Source of the DNA: Spirochaetaceae bacterium
Lineage (GTDB): Bacteria; Spirochaetota; Spirochaetia; Treponematales; Treponemataceae
DNA length: 64,000 nt
Direction of reading: 5' to 3'
Assembly (NCBI GenBank): GCA_017416145.1
Contig: JAFQDD010000019.1
Location: 1 to 64,000, forward strand
The first letter of the stretch is position 1; each line of letters opens with the position of its first letter. Of this stretch, positions 34,090-43,503 are shown piece after piece. The translations under genes and the position numbers were made by a program. The notes below the pieces were generated by a model, which saw nothing but the letters and a program-made list of their open reading frames with translations, did not search any database and was not told where the DNA came from.

Positions 34090-35466
34090 ATGAGTTCGAT
34101 TTTTGATAAATACATTCACGGCGTAGAAGAAACTGAAACAATTTTATTTACTGGTAAAGTTACTCGTGTAAAAGGTATGTTGATTGAAAGTCACGGACCT
34201 CAATCTGTAATTGGTGAAATTTGCGTTATAAAAATCCCTTATGGAAATGCTTCTGTTATGGCAGAAGTTGTTGGCCTCGATGAAAATACAGTTCAACTTA
34301 TGGCTTACGGCGAAACAAAGGGAATAGAAGTAGGTTGTGATGTTGTAGCTTCTGGAAATGTTTTGCGAGTTGGAGTTGGGGAAAATCTTTTAGGGCGAGT
34401 TTTAGATGCTACAGGTCATGCTTACGATAAAAAAGGTGAAATTGTACCTGAAGCTTATTATCCTGCTGTGGCAAGTCCGCCAGATCCATTGGACAGAAAA
34501 AGTATAACTGAGCGAATTGTTACAGGTGTTAGAGCTATAGATTCTCTTTTGGCTGTTGGAAAGGGACAGCGTCTTGGGATTTTTGCAGGTTCTGGTGTTG
34601 GAAAGTCCACACTTTTAGGAATGATTGCAAGAAATACCAATGCTGATATTAACGTAATTGCCCTAATTGGTGAGCGTGGACGTGAGGTTGTGGACTTTTT
34701 GGAGCGAGATTTAGGTGAAGAGGGCTTGAAACGCTCTGTGGTAATCGCTGCCACATCTGACCAATCTCCTTTGTGCCGTTTGCGAGGAGCTTATGTTGCT
34801 ACAGCTGTTGCAGAATATTTTAGAGATCAGGGTAAAGACGTTATGTTAATGTTTGACTCTGTAACACGTTTTGCAAAGGCTCAGAGAGAAATTGGACTTG
34901 CTATTGGAGAACCACCAGCTCAGCGTGGCTATACTCCAAGCGTTTTTGAAACAATGCCAAAACTTCTTGAAAGAAGCGGTACATCAAAAAAAGGTAGTAT
35001 CACAGCATTTTACACTGTTTTGGTAGATGGAGATGATATGGACGAGCCAATTGCTGATACAGTTCGTGGTATTTTGGACGGACACATTGTATTAAATCGA
35101 AAATTAGCTCAAAGTTATCACTATCCTGCCATTGATGTTTTACAATCTATAAGTCGTTTGGCAAACAGAGTTTCTGGTACTGAAACAAAAAAAGCTTGTG
35201 CTGGAGTGCGTCGTTTAATGGCGGCTTACAAAGAAAAAGAGGATTTTATTTCTGTAGGAGCTTATGAAAGGGGAACTAGCCAACTGGTTGACGCTGCAAT
35301 TGATACCCACGATGCTATCGAAAGCTTTTTGATTCAAGAGGAATTTGAGCCTTCTCCAATTGAAGAAACATTGAAAAATCTTGGAAATATTGTGGGCGTA
35401 ACCATTCCAGAAGAAGAACTTTTACAAGCTGGATATAATCCAGAAAAATCTGAAAATCAAAACTAG
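34090..35466 (+). CDS. fliI: Flagellum-specific export ATPase FliI
   Basis: A 458-residue type III export ATPase of the F1-beta family. The P-loop GIFAGSGVGKSTLLGMI lies near residues 165-181, Walker B is VMLMFDSVTRFAKAQREIGL in two parts, and PSVFETMPKLLERSG is the conserved family block. The chosen start at 34090 gives MSSIFDKYI; a TTG two codons earlier is the other option. It energises export of rod, hook and filament proteins, aided by FliH and FliJ. Confidence 0.96.
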   Translation: MSSIFDKYIHGVEETETILFTGKVTRVKGMLIESHGPQSVIGEICVIKIPYGNASVMAEVVGLDENTVQLMAYGETKGIEVGCDVVASGNVLRVGVGENLLGRVLDATGHAYDKKGEIVPEAYYPAVASPPDPLDRKSITERIVTGVRAIDSLLAVGKGQRLGIFAGSGVGKSTLLGMIARNTNADINVIALIGERGREVVDFLERDLGEEGLKRSVVIAATSDQSPLCRLRGAYVATAVAEYFRDQGKDVMLMFDSVTRFAKAQREIGLAIGEPPAQRGYTPSVFETMPKLLERSGTSKKGSITAFYTVLVDGDDMDEPIADTVRGILDGHIVLNRKLAQSYHYPAIDVLQSISRLANRVSGTETKKACAGVRRLMAAYKEKEDFISVGAYERGTSQLVDAAIDTHDAIESFLIQEEFEPSPIEETLKNLGNIVGVTIPEEELLQAGYNPEKSENQN

Positions 35467-35502
35467 TAATATATCAATTTGAGCAAAAGAAGATAAAATT
35501 AA

Positions 35503-35925
35503 ATGAAGAAATTTGTGTTTTCCCTGCAAAAAGTTTTAGAATTAAGAGAATATGAAGAAGATAAAGCAAAACTAGAACTGGGAAAAGCTGTGGCAGAACT
35601 GGAGCGAATAAAACGGTTGCTTCAAGAAGTTGCTCAAAATCGGGTAAAAGCCAATCTTTCAAGAAAAGACACAACTGATGTTATAGTTTTGATGAATATT
35701 GAAAATTACATCATTGGTTTAGATGCGAAAAAAGAAAAACTTTTAGAAGAATTAACAATGGCTCAAATGTTTTTTGAAGAAAAGCGAGATTTGTACACAA
35801 AAGCCATGCAAGATCGGGAAGTTTTATCAAAATTAAAAGAAAAGCAACTTTCAGAATACAAAAAAGAAGTCTTAAAAGAAGAAGAAAACGCCTTGGACGA
35901 TATTGTGAAGAATTCAGAGTTATAG
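35503..35925 (+). CDS. fliJ: Flagellar export chaperone FliJ
   Basis: A 140-residue, almost entirely alpha-helical and highly charged protein (FVFSLQKVLELREYEEDKAK) forming an antiparallel coiled coil, with the size, start and position (directly after fliI) expected for FliJ. It is the central stalk of the export ATPase. Sequence similarity in this family is low, so the call relies on position and helical pattern. Confidence 0.88.
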   Translation: MKKFVFSLQKVLELREYEEDKAKLELGKAVAELERIKRLLQEVAQNRVKANLSRKDTTDVIVLMNIENYIIGLDAKKEKLLEELTMAQMFFEEKRDLYTKAMQDREVLSKLKEKQLSEYKKEVLKEEENALDDIVKNSEL

Positions 35926-36081
35926 GTATATATATAATAACGAAAAGGTCAAACAGATTCTATTCAAACTTAACAATCTTCACAAAAGTAAGAACTGAAC
36001 TTATTATTTGAAAAATCATTTTTACTTAGTAAACCAATATTACATCTTTTTTTTCAATTATTACTGATTTTTTTCAAAAAA

Positions 36082-36160
36082 CTCTTGAATTTTTTACCAA
36101 AATCTCTTGAATTTTTTAGTAAAAACTCTTGAATTTTTTGCTAAATCTCTTGATATTTCC
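36082..36160. repeat. Four short tandem repeats of about 22 bp
   Basis: CTCTTGAATTTTTT recurs at 36082, 36104 and 36126, with a degenerate copy at 36147; spacing is 22, 22 and 21 bp. The array overlaps the 3' half of a small minus-strand ORF. Variable copy number by slippage would alter that ORF's end. Confidence 0.65.
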
Positions 36161-36231
36161 CATAGAAATTGAAAAATGTAATCAATTTCCTCATCGTGAA
36201 GGTTGTTAAAAAAACTTTTGCGTTTTTCCAT
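36094..36231 (-). CDS. Small hypothetical ORF, 45 residues
   Basis: A short frame MEKRKSFFNNLHDEEIDYIF and onward, with an AGGAAT ribosome-binding site seven nt upstream, ends inside the 22-bp repeat tract, whose units encode KNSRVFT/KKFKRFW-like blocks. It lies downstream of the Rpn gene on the same strand (53 nt apart). Family not recognised; such small companions may be relics. The frame, start and RBS support translation weakly. Confidence 0.4.
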   Translation of the reverse strand: MEKRKSFFNNLHDEEIDYIFQFLWEISRDLAKNSRVFTKKFKRFW

Positions 36232-36284
36232 TTGTTATTCCTAGGTTCAAAATGTTTGAGGAACTAACTATAAAAAATGGAAAC

Positions 36285-37097
36285 CTATTTTTCTTGTGTT
36301 TTAGCAAGTTTTTGAACACTTTCTAAAGGTAGACCTGTTGTTCTAACGATAAGATCTATAGGAAGATTTTCCAAAAGCAACTTCTTAGCAGTGTCAATGG
36401 CTTTTTGTTCTGCACCTTGGGAGATACCGTCAGCAATTCCAGCATTGTAGCCTCTTTTTTCTGCGTCTTGTTCTGCTAAACCCCAAGCCATATAATCACC
36501 TCTGAAAGTTTGATTTTCCTTAGTTTTTTCAACAAGTTGGTCAATCATTTTTGTAAAATCCGATGTTGATTTCTTATTTCTAATATACTCTAAAAGTGAT
36601 TTTCTTTCTAGATCTTTTTCTTTTGAAAAGCTAGAGGCATTAAAAATGATTTTATGGGTTTTATCCCCCAGTTCTAGATTTGTTTTTTCGTGACATAGGT
36701 TTGAAAAACTGTAGCAAGGTAGATTTTCGCCGAAAAAATCATCTTTACAAACGAAAATTACATAACATTCTTTGAGTTCAGAATATTTTTTACCTTTCAA
36801 AAGCAAATCAATATCCATCATAGACTGATAATATCGTGTTCGGGTTGGTAGTTCGTCGTCAAGGATATTTTGTACTTCTACGTCGAAAACACGAGTAGAA
36901 TCTTGCACATAAACGTCAAGGCGAACCCCCTTATTTTCATAATGTGGGGTAATACTTTTTTGTAGCTCTGGATATTCAAGCCTTTCAATCTTTATTTGTA
37001 AAAGCCTCTCCAACAGCCCTTTGCAAATTTCTTCGTTACGCATCACATACCCAAACATATAGTCGTCAGTAAAAGTCAATTCATCAACTGGTTTCAT
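36285..37097 (-). CDS. Rpn-family recombination-promoting nuclease / PD-(D/E)XK protein
   Basis: A 270-residue protein of the PDDEXK_2 / Rpn family, often annotated as a putative transposase. FTDDYMFGYVMRNEEICKGLLE is the typical opening; RLDVYVQDSTRVFDVEVQ holds the nuclease core (D, then ExQ); RTRYYQSMMDIDLLLKG and CYVIFVCKDDFF are the other hallmarks. Rpn proteins are DNA endonucleases that promote recombination and vary by internal repeats. The tail (KKLLLENLPIDLIVRTTGLP) is a common end. No inverted repeats mark a transposon. Confidence 0.88.
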   Translation of the reverse strand: MKPVDELTFTDDYMFGYVMRNEEICKGLLERLLQIKIERLEYPELQKSITPHYENKGVRLDVYVQDSTRVFDVEVQNILDDELPTRTRYYQSMMDIDLLLKGKKYSELKECYVIFVCKDDFFGENLPCYSFSNLCHEKTNLELGDKTHKIIFNASSFSKEKDLERKSLLEYIRNKKSTSDFTKMIDQLVEKTKENQTFRGDYMAWGLAEQDAEKRGYNAGIADGISQGAEQKAIDTAKKLLLENLPIDLIVRTTGLPLESVQKLAKTQEK

Positions 37098-37193
37098 AAA
37101 ACCGCTCCTTCGTGTCTAAAAATCTTTCTATATATGATATTGTTGTGTAAGTTTAAAAATTTTGAATAAATTCGAGAAAATTTTATATTATTT

Positions 37194-37292
37194 TCAATTC
37201 TCAATTCCACATTATTTATTCTCAATTCTAAAATCCTTAACTCTTAACTCTTAATTCTCAATTCATAATTCTGAATTCTGAATTCTGAATTC
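37194..37292. repeat. Heptamer repeat tract upstream of uvrA
   Basis: Fourteen consecutive seven-base units of the type TNAATTC occupy about 100 bp with one extra base. The cleanest part (37237-37292) is eight units: TTAACTC twice, TTAATTC, TCAATTC, ATAATTC and TGAATTC three times. It is non-coding and sits between the divergent Rpn and uvrA promoters. Confidence 0.75.
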
Positions 37293-37304
37293 ACATCCTC
37301 CCTC

Positions 37305-37332
37305 TTGATTAAGATTATAAAACTTGTATAAT
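37305..37332 (+). promoter_or_regulatory. uvrA promoter overlapping the first ATG
   Basis: TTGATT (37305-37310), 16-nt spacer, TATAAT (37327-37332). The first in-frame ATG (37331) lies inside the -10 box and cannot be used, so translation should start at the ATG at 37340, 7 nt past the box. The mRNA would be leaderless. No LexA-type operator is evident. Confidence 0.6.
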
Positions 37333-37339
37333 GTATAGT

Positions 37340-40231
37340 ATGAGTTCACAGGATAAATTGATAATTAAAGGTGCTAGAGAGCACAACTTGAAAAACATAG
37401 ATGTGGAATTGCCACGTAATAAATTGATTGTTGTTTCTGGGCTTTCTGGCTCTGGGAAAAGTTCCCTTGCTTTTGACACAATTTTTGCAGAAGGGCAGCG
37501 GCGTTATGTGGAAAGTTTGTCTTCTTATGCCCGTCAATTTTTGGGGCGAATGGATAAGCCTGATTTGGACTACATTGAAGGTCTTTCTCCAGCAATTTCT
37601 ATTGAACAAAAAACAACTCATAAAAATCCTCGGTCAACTGTAGGAACTGTTACAGAAATCTACGATTATTACCGACTTTTATTTGCTCGTATTGGTAAGC
37701 CTCACTGTCCAGAATGTGGTCGTGAAATCAAGGAACAGTCTACTGACCAAATTATTGATACAATTATGAGTTTTCCAGAAGGCACAAAGGTACAGATTTT
37801 GGCACCTGTTATTCATGGAAAAAAGGGTGAACATCAAAAAATCATTACGGATGCTATAAAATCAAGTTTTTTACGAGCTAGAATTGACGGTTTAATGGTA
37901 GAACTTGATGAAAATATCAAACTGGATAAGCAAAAAAAGCACTCTATAGACTTGGTTGTGGACCGAATTAAAATCCGAAGTGATATTAGAAAACGGGTGG
38001 CAGACTCTGTGGAAGCTGCTTTGACTTATGCAAATGGTTTGCTTGTGGTTTTGCGTCAACTTCCAAAAATCGAAAATTTTGATGAAAATCCATCTGAAAA
38101 TGATGAAAATCACGAGCAAAAAGAAGAAGAAATCTTTTTCTCTCAAAAAAATTCTTGTCCTGATTGTGGTATTTCTATTCCAGAATTACAACCTCGGCTT
38201 TTTTCTTTTAACAATCCCTTTGGTGCTTGTCCAGATTGTACAGGTCTTGGGGAGCGAATGGAATTTGATGAAGAATTGGTTATTCCAGATAAGGAGCTTT
38301 CTATAGCAGAAGGTGCAATCCAATGGTTTAATATTGATTCAAATTGGAACAGAAGTCGCTTTGAATCCCTTGCAAAAAAACTAGATTTTACCTTAGAAAC
38401 TCCTATCAACAAGTTAAAAAAGCCAGTTTACGAGGCAATTATGCACGGTACTAACGAGCCAATTCACTTTGTTTACACTCGCCAAGACGGAACTGGAACA
38501 TCTGAGTTTACTCAAGCTTGGCCAGGGGTTATGAAAGAATTAAAACGACGATATTCAGAAACTTTTTCAGATAGCCAAAAAGAAAGTCTTGAAAGATTGA
38601 TGAATCGTTGTGTTTGTGAAAGTTGTCACGGTCTTCGGTTAAAACCAGAAGCTCTAGGTGTTACTGTTGGCGGAAAAAATATTATTGAATTGTGTAGTTT
38701 TTCTGTAAATGAAACAATCGAGTTTTTCAAAAATATTCAGTTTACAGAAACCGAAAAACAAATTGCAGAGCAAATTCTAAAGGAAATCAATAATCGGCTT
38801 ACATTTTTGAAAAACGTGGGGCTTGATTATCTAACTTTGGAGCGACAGGCTGCAACCTTGTCTGGTGGGGAAGCCCAGCGTATTCGCCTTGCAACACAAA
38901 TTGGGTCAAGTTTGGTGGGAGTTCTCTATATTTTGGACGAGCCTTCCATCGGGCTTCATCAGCGGGATAATCAGCGGCTCATCGACACTTTGCTTTATCT
39001 TAGAAATCTTGGAAATACTCTGATTGTAGTTGAACACGATGAGCAAACACTGCGAACTGCGGATTATATTGTGGATTTAGGGCCTGGTGCTGGTGTTCAC
39101 GGTGGAAATATTACAGCTTGTGGAACTCCTGAAGAAGTTATGAAGGTAAAAGAAAGTTTAACTGGTCAATATCTTGCGGGAACTTTGAAAATGGATGTGC
39201 CAGAAAAGCGTCGAAGTGGAAATGGGAATTCCATTGTGCTAGAAGGAGTTACAGAGCATAACTTAAAAAATGTATCTGTGGAAATTCCTTTGGGAACTTT
39301 TACTTGTATTACTGGGGTTTCTGGTAGCGGAAAATCTACTTTATTAAGTGATGTATTTTTCCCAATCGTTTCAAACAAAATTATGCGCTCAAAATTGCCA
39401 GTGGGAGCTTATAAATCAATTTCTGGTCTTGAAAACATTGATAAGGTGATAAACATTGATCAAAGTCCAATCGGAAGAACGCCACGGTCAAATCCTGCAA
39501 CTTATGTAGGGGTTTTTGACGATATTAGAAAATTATTCGCAGAATTACCAGATGCCAAAATGAAAGGATACAAAGCTGGTCGGTTTAGTTTTAATATTAA
39601 GGGTGGTCGCTGCGAAAACTGTCAGGGTGCTGGAACTATCACCATTGAAATGAACTTTTTGCCAGATGTTTATGTTACTTGTGATGTTTGTCATGGACGG
39701 CGCTTTAATCAAGAAACTTTAGATGTTCGCTACAAGGGAAAAAGCATTGACGATGTTTTGAAAATGACAATCGAAGAGGCTGCTACTTTCTTTAACGCTC
39801 TTCCACATATTGCAAGAAAACTAGACACCTTGGTTTCAGTTGGTTTGGGGTACATTCAGTTAGGTCAGTCTGCACTAACTTTATCTGGTGGGGAAGCCCA
39901 GCGGGTAAAACTTGCCAACGAACTTGCAAGAAAATCCACAGGAAAAACGCTTTATATTTTGGACGAGCCAACAACTGGGCTTCACTTTGCAGACGTTAAA
40001 CAGTTAATGGAAGTGATAAATCGTCTTGTAGAGCAGGGAAATACTGTGGTAATGATTGAACACAATCTTGACGTAATTCTACAAGCTGATAAAATAATAG
40101 ACCTAGGTCCAGAAGGTGGAGTAGGTGGTGGACAAATAATTGCTACTGGAACTCCAGAAGAAGTGGCACTAGTAGAAAAATCTTATACAGGTTATTATAT
40201 TAAGGAAATGCTTTCAAAAAAAGCAAAATAG
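37340..40231 (+). CDS. uvrA: Excinuclease ABC subunit A
   Basis: A 963-residue DNA-damage sensor of nucleotide excision repair with two ABC ATPase modules. Walker A motifs are [16 protein letters not shown] near the N terminus and [16 protein letters not shown] near 645; both ABC signatures ([24 protein letters not shown]) are present. Zinc ligands are seen as CPECG, CPDCG with CPDCTGLG, and CENCQGAG with CDVCHGRR. It would act with UvrB and UvrC encoded elsewhere. Translation probably starts at 37340 rather than 37331 because the latter lies in the -10 box. Confidence 0.98.
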   Translation: MSSQDKLIIKGAREHNLKNIDVELPRNKLIVVSGLSGSGKSSLAFDTIFAEGQRRYVESLSSYARQFLGRMDKPDLDYIEGLSPAISIEQKTTHKNPRSTVGTVTEIYDYYRLLFARIGKPHCPECGREIKEQSTDQIIDTIMSFPEGTKVQILAPVIHGKKGEHQKIITDAIKSSFLRARIDGLMVELDENIKLDKQKKHSIDLVVDRIKIRSDIRKRVADSVEAALTYANGLLVVLRQLPKIENFDENPSENDENHEQKEEEIFFSQKNSCPDCGISIPELQPRLFSFNNPFGACPDCTGLGERMEFDEELVIPDKELSIAEGAIQWFNIDSNWNRSRFESLAKKLDFTLETPINKLKKPVYEAIMHGTNEPIHFVYTRQDGTGTSEFTQAWPGVMKELKRRYSETFSDSQKESLERLMNRCVCESCHGLRLKPEALGVTVGGKNIIELCSFSVNETIEFFKNIQFTETEKQIAEQILKEINNRLTFLKNVGLDYLTLERQAATLSGGEAQRIRLATQIGSSLVGVLYILDEPSIGLHQRDNQRLIDTLLYLRNLGNTLIVVEHDEQTLRTADYIVDLGPGAGVHGGNITACGTPEEVMKVKESLTGQYLAGTLKMDVPEKRRSGNGNSIVLEGVTEHNLKNVSVEIPLGTFTCITGVSGSGKSTLLSDVFFPIVSNKIMRSKLPVGAYKSISGLENIDKVINIDQSPIGRTPRSNPATYVGVFDDIRKLFAELPDAKMKGYKAGRFSFNIKGGRCENCQGAGTITIEMNFLPDVYVTCDVCHGRRFNQETLDVRYKGKSIDDVLKMTIEEAATFFNALPHIARKLDTLVSVGLGYIQLGQSALTLSGGEAQRVKLANELARKSTGKTLYILDEPTTGLHFADVKQLMEVINRLVEQGNTVVMIEHNLDVILQADKIIDLGPEGGVGGGQIIATGTPEEVALVEKSYTGYYIKEMLSKKAK

Positions 40232-40252
40232 GATTTTAGGATTTTCAACTTA

Positions 40253-43200
40253 GTGATAAAAAGTAAAACTTTTGTTTTAATCAGTCTATTATTTTTTCTC
40301 ATTAAATTTCCAGTTTTTTCAGATGAAAAATCAGCTGATAAATCTAAGGAAACTGAAGAAACAATTGTATACATAGAATCTGCTAAAAAAACTGAATACA
40401 AAAAAATAGAGGAAGAAGAAGTTGTAATTTTTACAGGGGATGTAAAATTATCAGTTTCAAAACCATCTCAAGAAATCTATATAGAAGCTGATAATGTAAC
40501 TTTTAACAGAAATCGCTCCACAATTTATGCAGAAGGAAATGTTGTTTTCACAGAACTTGGAAAAGGAAAAGACGAATCTCAAGAAAGTTTAACTGCTTCC
40601 AGTTTATTGTTTAATACTGACACTATGGAAGGAGTTTTTGATTCAGCTCGAGTTGTACAAGAATCATCCAAAAATATCAATCTTACAAATGGTGCTACTC
40701 TAATTGTATCATCTGAGCTTTTTGGAAAAGAAAACTCTGGGACAATTACATTTAAAAACGGTGTTCTCACATTTTGTGATGATGAAAATCCCCATTGGAA
40801 AATCAAGGCTTCTCGAATTTGGCTTTTACCGGGAAATGAGTTTAGTTTTTTTAACGCACTTTTGTTTGTTGGTAATCTTCCAATTTTTTATATGCCATTT
40901 TTTTATTATCCAAAGGATGAAATGATTTTTAATCCTGTTTTTGGATATCGACCTCGTGAAGGATATTTTGTTCAAACCACAACTTATTTGATAGGTAGAA
41001 AACCTCTGGATTCATCAAAAAAAGATGATGATGAAACTGGTATTTTCGATTTTATGAAAACTACTGACTTGATGGAACAAGAACGGGAAGGTTTGTTTTT
41101 AAGAAATACTGATGAAAAAGCTACAATGCCCAAAAATTCTCTAAAACTTATGGCTGATTTATATTCCACACTTGGCGGAATGATTGGAATCGATGGAGTT
41201 TTTAAAGATTTTGGTATTGTTAATTCCCTGAGTTTTGGAACCTATCTTGGTTTTAGTAATACGCTTTTTCCAGAATCAGGAAATAATTATTCAAAATATT
41301 CTGCTACAGGCAAAACATATTACAATAAATCTCATATTTTTGGTTTAGAATTACCTTTTAGATTTTATGCAAATTTCAAATTAAGCATCTCAAAATCACC
41401 ATTTACACTAAATGTGGACTTGCCTTTATATTCAGATTCTTGGTTCAAATATGATTTTTTGGATCGAAGCGAAAATATGGACTGGATTAGCTTTTTGCTA
41501 GATGACAAAAAAGAAGAAAATGAGAGTTCAGTTTCAGAAATCAGTTCTTATTCATGGAATCTGTCTGGTAGTATCTCAAAACCAAAATGGGTTTCAAAAT
41601 TATCACCATTTGTGGAAAATATCAGTCTTTCATCCATATCTTCATCTGTAAACTTTATTTCAAGAGTAAATAAAGATTTAGATTCAAAAGATGAAGATGC
41701 ACAGTATAGTCCAGAACGGAAATTTTTTGCACCATCTTCTGTTTATCCGCTAAAAACAAATTTTGTTATTTCTGGAAAAATCCTTTCATTAAGTGACAAA
41801 AATACAGCAAAAAAAGCCACCTCTGGAGATGGAAAAGCTAATTTTATAGAAATTTTGGATAATCCAATAAATCGAGAATCAAAAGTTGAATCAACTGACA
41901 ATCCAAAAACTGAGGATACTTCAAAAAAATTAGATGAAAAAAGTGATGAAATAGAAACATTTATTGGTGAAGATTTTTTACCAAAAATTTCTGTTACAAA
42001 ACCTAATATAAAATCAATTTCAAATTTTACTTATAACTTAGGTTATAGCATAAAACCTCAATTTACTTCTGAAATAAATTATTTCACAGATAAATTTAAT
42101 TCACCAAAGGATATTGATATGTCAAATGTAAAAATGTCCTTTATTAAATTAAATTCACCAATAAATTTATCAAGCAAACTTTCACTAAAAAATGATTTTA
42201 TATCCATTGGGAATAATTTTGATTTTAATCCTGTGTATCAAAATCACCCAAGTATAAATCCAGATTATGCAGAAAAAAATGGCGACAACATAAAAAAGTC
42301 TGATTACAATGCGAGAAAATTAGATTTAACCAATTCAAACACTGTAAAAATTATGCCCTTTGTTTTTGTAGATGAAATAAAAAACTTTTCATTATCTTGG
42401 AACACTTCGTTAAAACTTATAACAACAAAATTTACAGGTGATATTGAAAATCCTTCCTGGGAATATGAAAAAACAAAATGGGAACCAGAATACATTACAA
42501 AAAATAATCTTTCAGCTACAATTTCTGCAAATCAATTTGCTGGAACTGTTTCAGAGAGTTTAACATTAACTGCAAACTTACCACCATTAACAGATTCCTA
42601 TTCTGCTGTGTTAAAGTTTGTATTTCCATTTTGTACAAACTTACAATTTGGTTTTGGATATAGACAAAAATCAAAAACTGATGAATCTTGGGTTTTTGAT
42701 CCTATAACTCAAAGTTCATCTTGGTCTTTTTTTGAAAATAAATTAAAAATAAATCAAAGATTTTCTTACAATGTAGAAGACTCTCATGTGGATAATTTTT
42801 CAACTTCTATAAATGGTTATGGTTTAACTTTTTCTTATACAATGAGTTATACAAATCCATACGATTTTGATTCTGAAAACGGAACTTGGCTTCGTGATGA
42901 AAATAAAAAGTTTTTACCTTACGAGTTACGTATAAATTACAGTTCTTCAAACTTAAAATATACGGCCTTTGCTGAAAAATTTAGTATTGCACCTACTTTA
43001 TCAACGGATTTTACCTTTGACTTGATACAAATTACAGATTCATATTTTTCTTTTACTCCAGGATTTACCATAAAAATTAACGATTTCTTAAATTTTAGTT
43101 TTTCTTCAGAAAGCCGAAACGATGTGATTTTCCGCTATGTTCAAGATTATGTGGATATGGGTATAGAAATTCCTGGAGAAACTAATGTTTTTAAAGATTT

Positions 43201-43462
43201 ATTTAATTCTTTTGCTTTTGGTGATAAGGCATTGCGAGAAGCTTCTGGTTTTAAATTAAAAAAACTAAAAATGACTTTAAGTCACAATTTACACGACTGG
43301 ACATTAAATTCCAGTTTTACTCTAGAACCTAGGTTGATAAAAACGTCAAAACCTTATAGATATGATTTTAGTCCTTATTTTACATTGTCCATTTCTTGGA
43401 ATCCAATGAGTAGTATAAAAACTACTGTGGAAGACAAGTATGGAGAATTTTTATTATATTGA
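40253..43462 (+). CDS. LptD/OstA-like outer-membrane assembly protein
   Basis: A 1069-residue exported protein, GTG start at 40253, signal peptide FVLISLLFFLIKFPVFS. An OstA-like repeat region follows (EIYIEADNVTFNRNRSTIYA, about 75-95), and the rest is a very long beta-barrel-like sequence with LPIFYMPFFYYPKDE and FGYRPREGYFVQT, the conserved LptD block. It is larger than E. coli LptD (784 residues). In spirochaetes that lack LPS the cargo may be other amphiphiles. It lies 21 nt after uvrA, an order I recall from T. pallidum. Confidence 0.85.
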   Translation: MIKSKTFVLISLLFFLIKFPVFSDEKSADKSKETEETIVYIESAKKTEYKKIEEEEVVIFTGDVKLSVSKPSQEIYIEADNVTFNRNRSTIYAEGNVVFTELGKGKDESQESLTASSLLFNTDTMEGVFDSARVVQESSKNINLTNGATLIVSSELFGKENSGTITFKNGVLTFCDDENPHWKIKASRIWLLPGNEFSFFNALLFVGNLPIFYMPFFYYPKDEMIFNPVFGYRPREGYFVQTTTYLIGRKPLDSSKKDDDETGIFDFMKTTDLMEQEREGLFLRNTDEKATMPKNSLKLMADLYSTLGGMIGIDGVFKDFGIVNSLSFGTYLGFSNTLFPESGNNYSKYSATGKTYYNKSHIFGLELPFRFYANFKLSISKSPFTLNVDLPLYSDSWFKYDFLDRSENMDWISFLLDDKKEENESSVSEISSYSWNLSGSISKPKWVSKLSPFVENISLSSISSSVNFISRVNKDLDSKDEDAQYSPERKFFAPSSVYPLKTNFVISGKILSLSDKNTAKKATSGDGKANFIEILDNPINRESKVESTDNPKTEDTSKKLDEKSDEIETFIGEDFLPKISVTKPNIKSISNFTYNLGYSIKPQFTSEINYFTDKFNSPKDIDMSNVKMSFIKLNSPINLSSKLSLKNDFISIGNNFDFNPVYQNHPSINPDYAEKNGDNIKKSDYNARKLDLTNSNTVKIMPFVFVDEIKNFSLSWNTSLKLITTKFTGDIENPSWEYEKTKWEPEYITKNNLSATISANQFAGTVSESLTLTANLPPLTDSYSAVLKFVFPFCTNLQFGFGYRQKSKTDESWVFDPITQSSSWSFFENKLKINQRFSYNVEDSHVDNFSTSINGYGLTFSYTMSYTNPYDFDSENGTWLRDENKKFLPYELRINYSSSNLKYTAFAEKFSIAPTLSTDFTFDLIQITDSYFSFTPGFTIKINDFLNFSFSSESRNDVIFRYVQDYVDMGIEIPGETNVFKDLFNSFAFGDKALREASGFKLKKLKMTLSHNLHDWTLNSSFTLEPRLIKTSKPYRYDFSPYFTLSISWNPMSSIKTTVEDKYGEFLLY

Positions 43463-43488
43463 CGGAATGGGGAAAATAAAAGTACAAT
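43459..43488 (+). promoter_or_regulatory. Candidate promoter for pgpH operon
   Basis: TTGACG (43459-43464) overlaps the lptD stop, and TACAAT (43483-43488) follows after 18 nt. The ATG at 43504 would lie about 9 nt into the transcript. Confidence 0.45.
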
Positions 43489-43503
43489 TTAAGAGTTAGC
43501 TTT

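Noticed and set aside
36285-37097. Complete insertion sequence
   Set aside because: The Rpn-family gene is sometimes labelled transposase, but no terminal inverted repeats or target duplications are visible.
37194-37292. CRISPR-like array in the repeat tract before uvrA
   Set aside because: The period is seven bases with no spacers; it is a simple-sequence tract.
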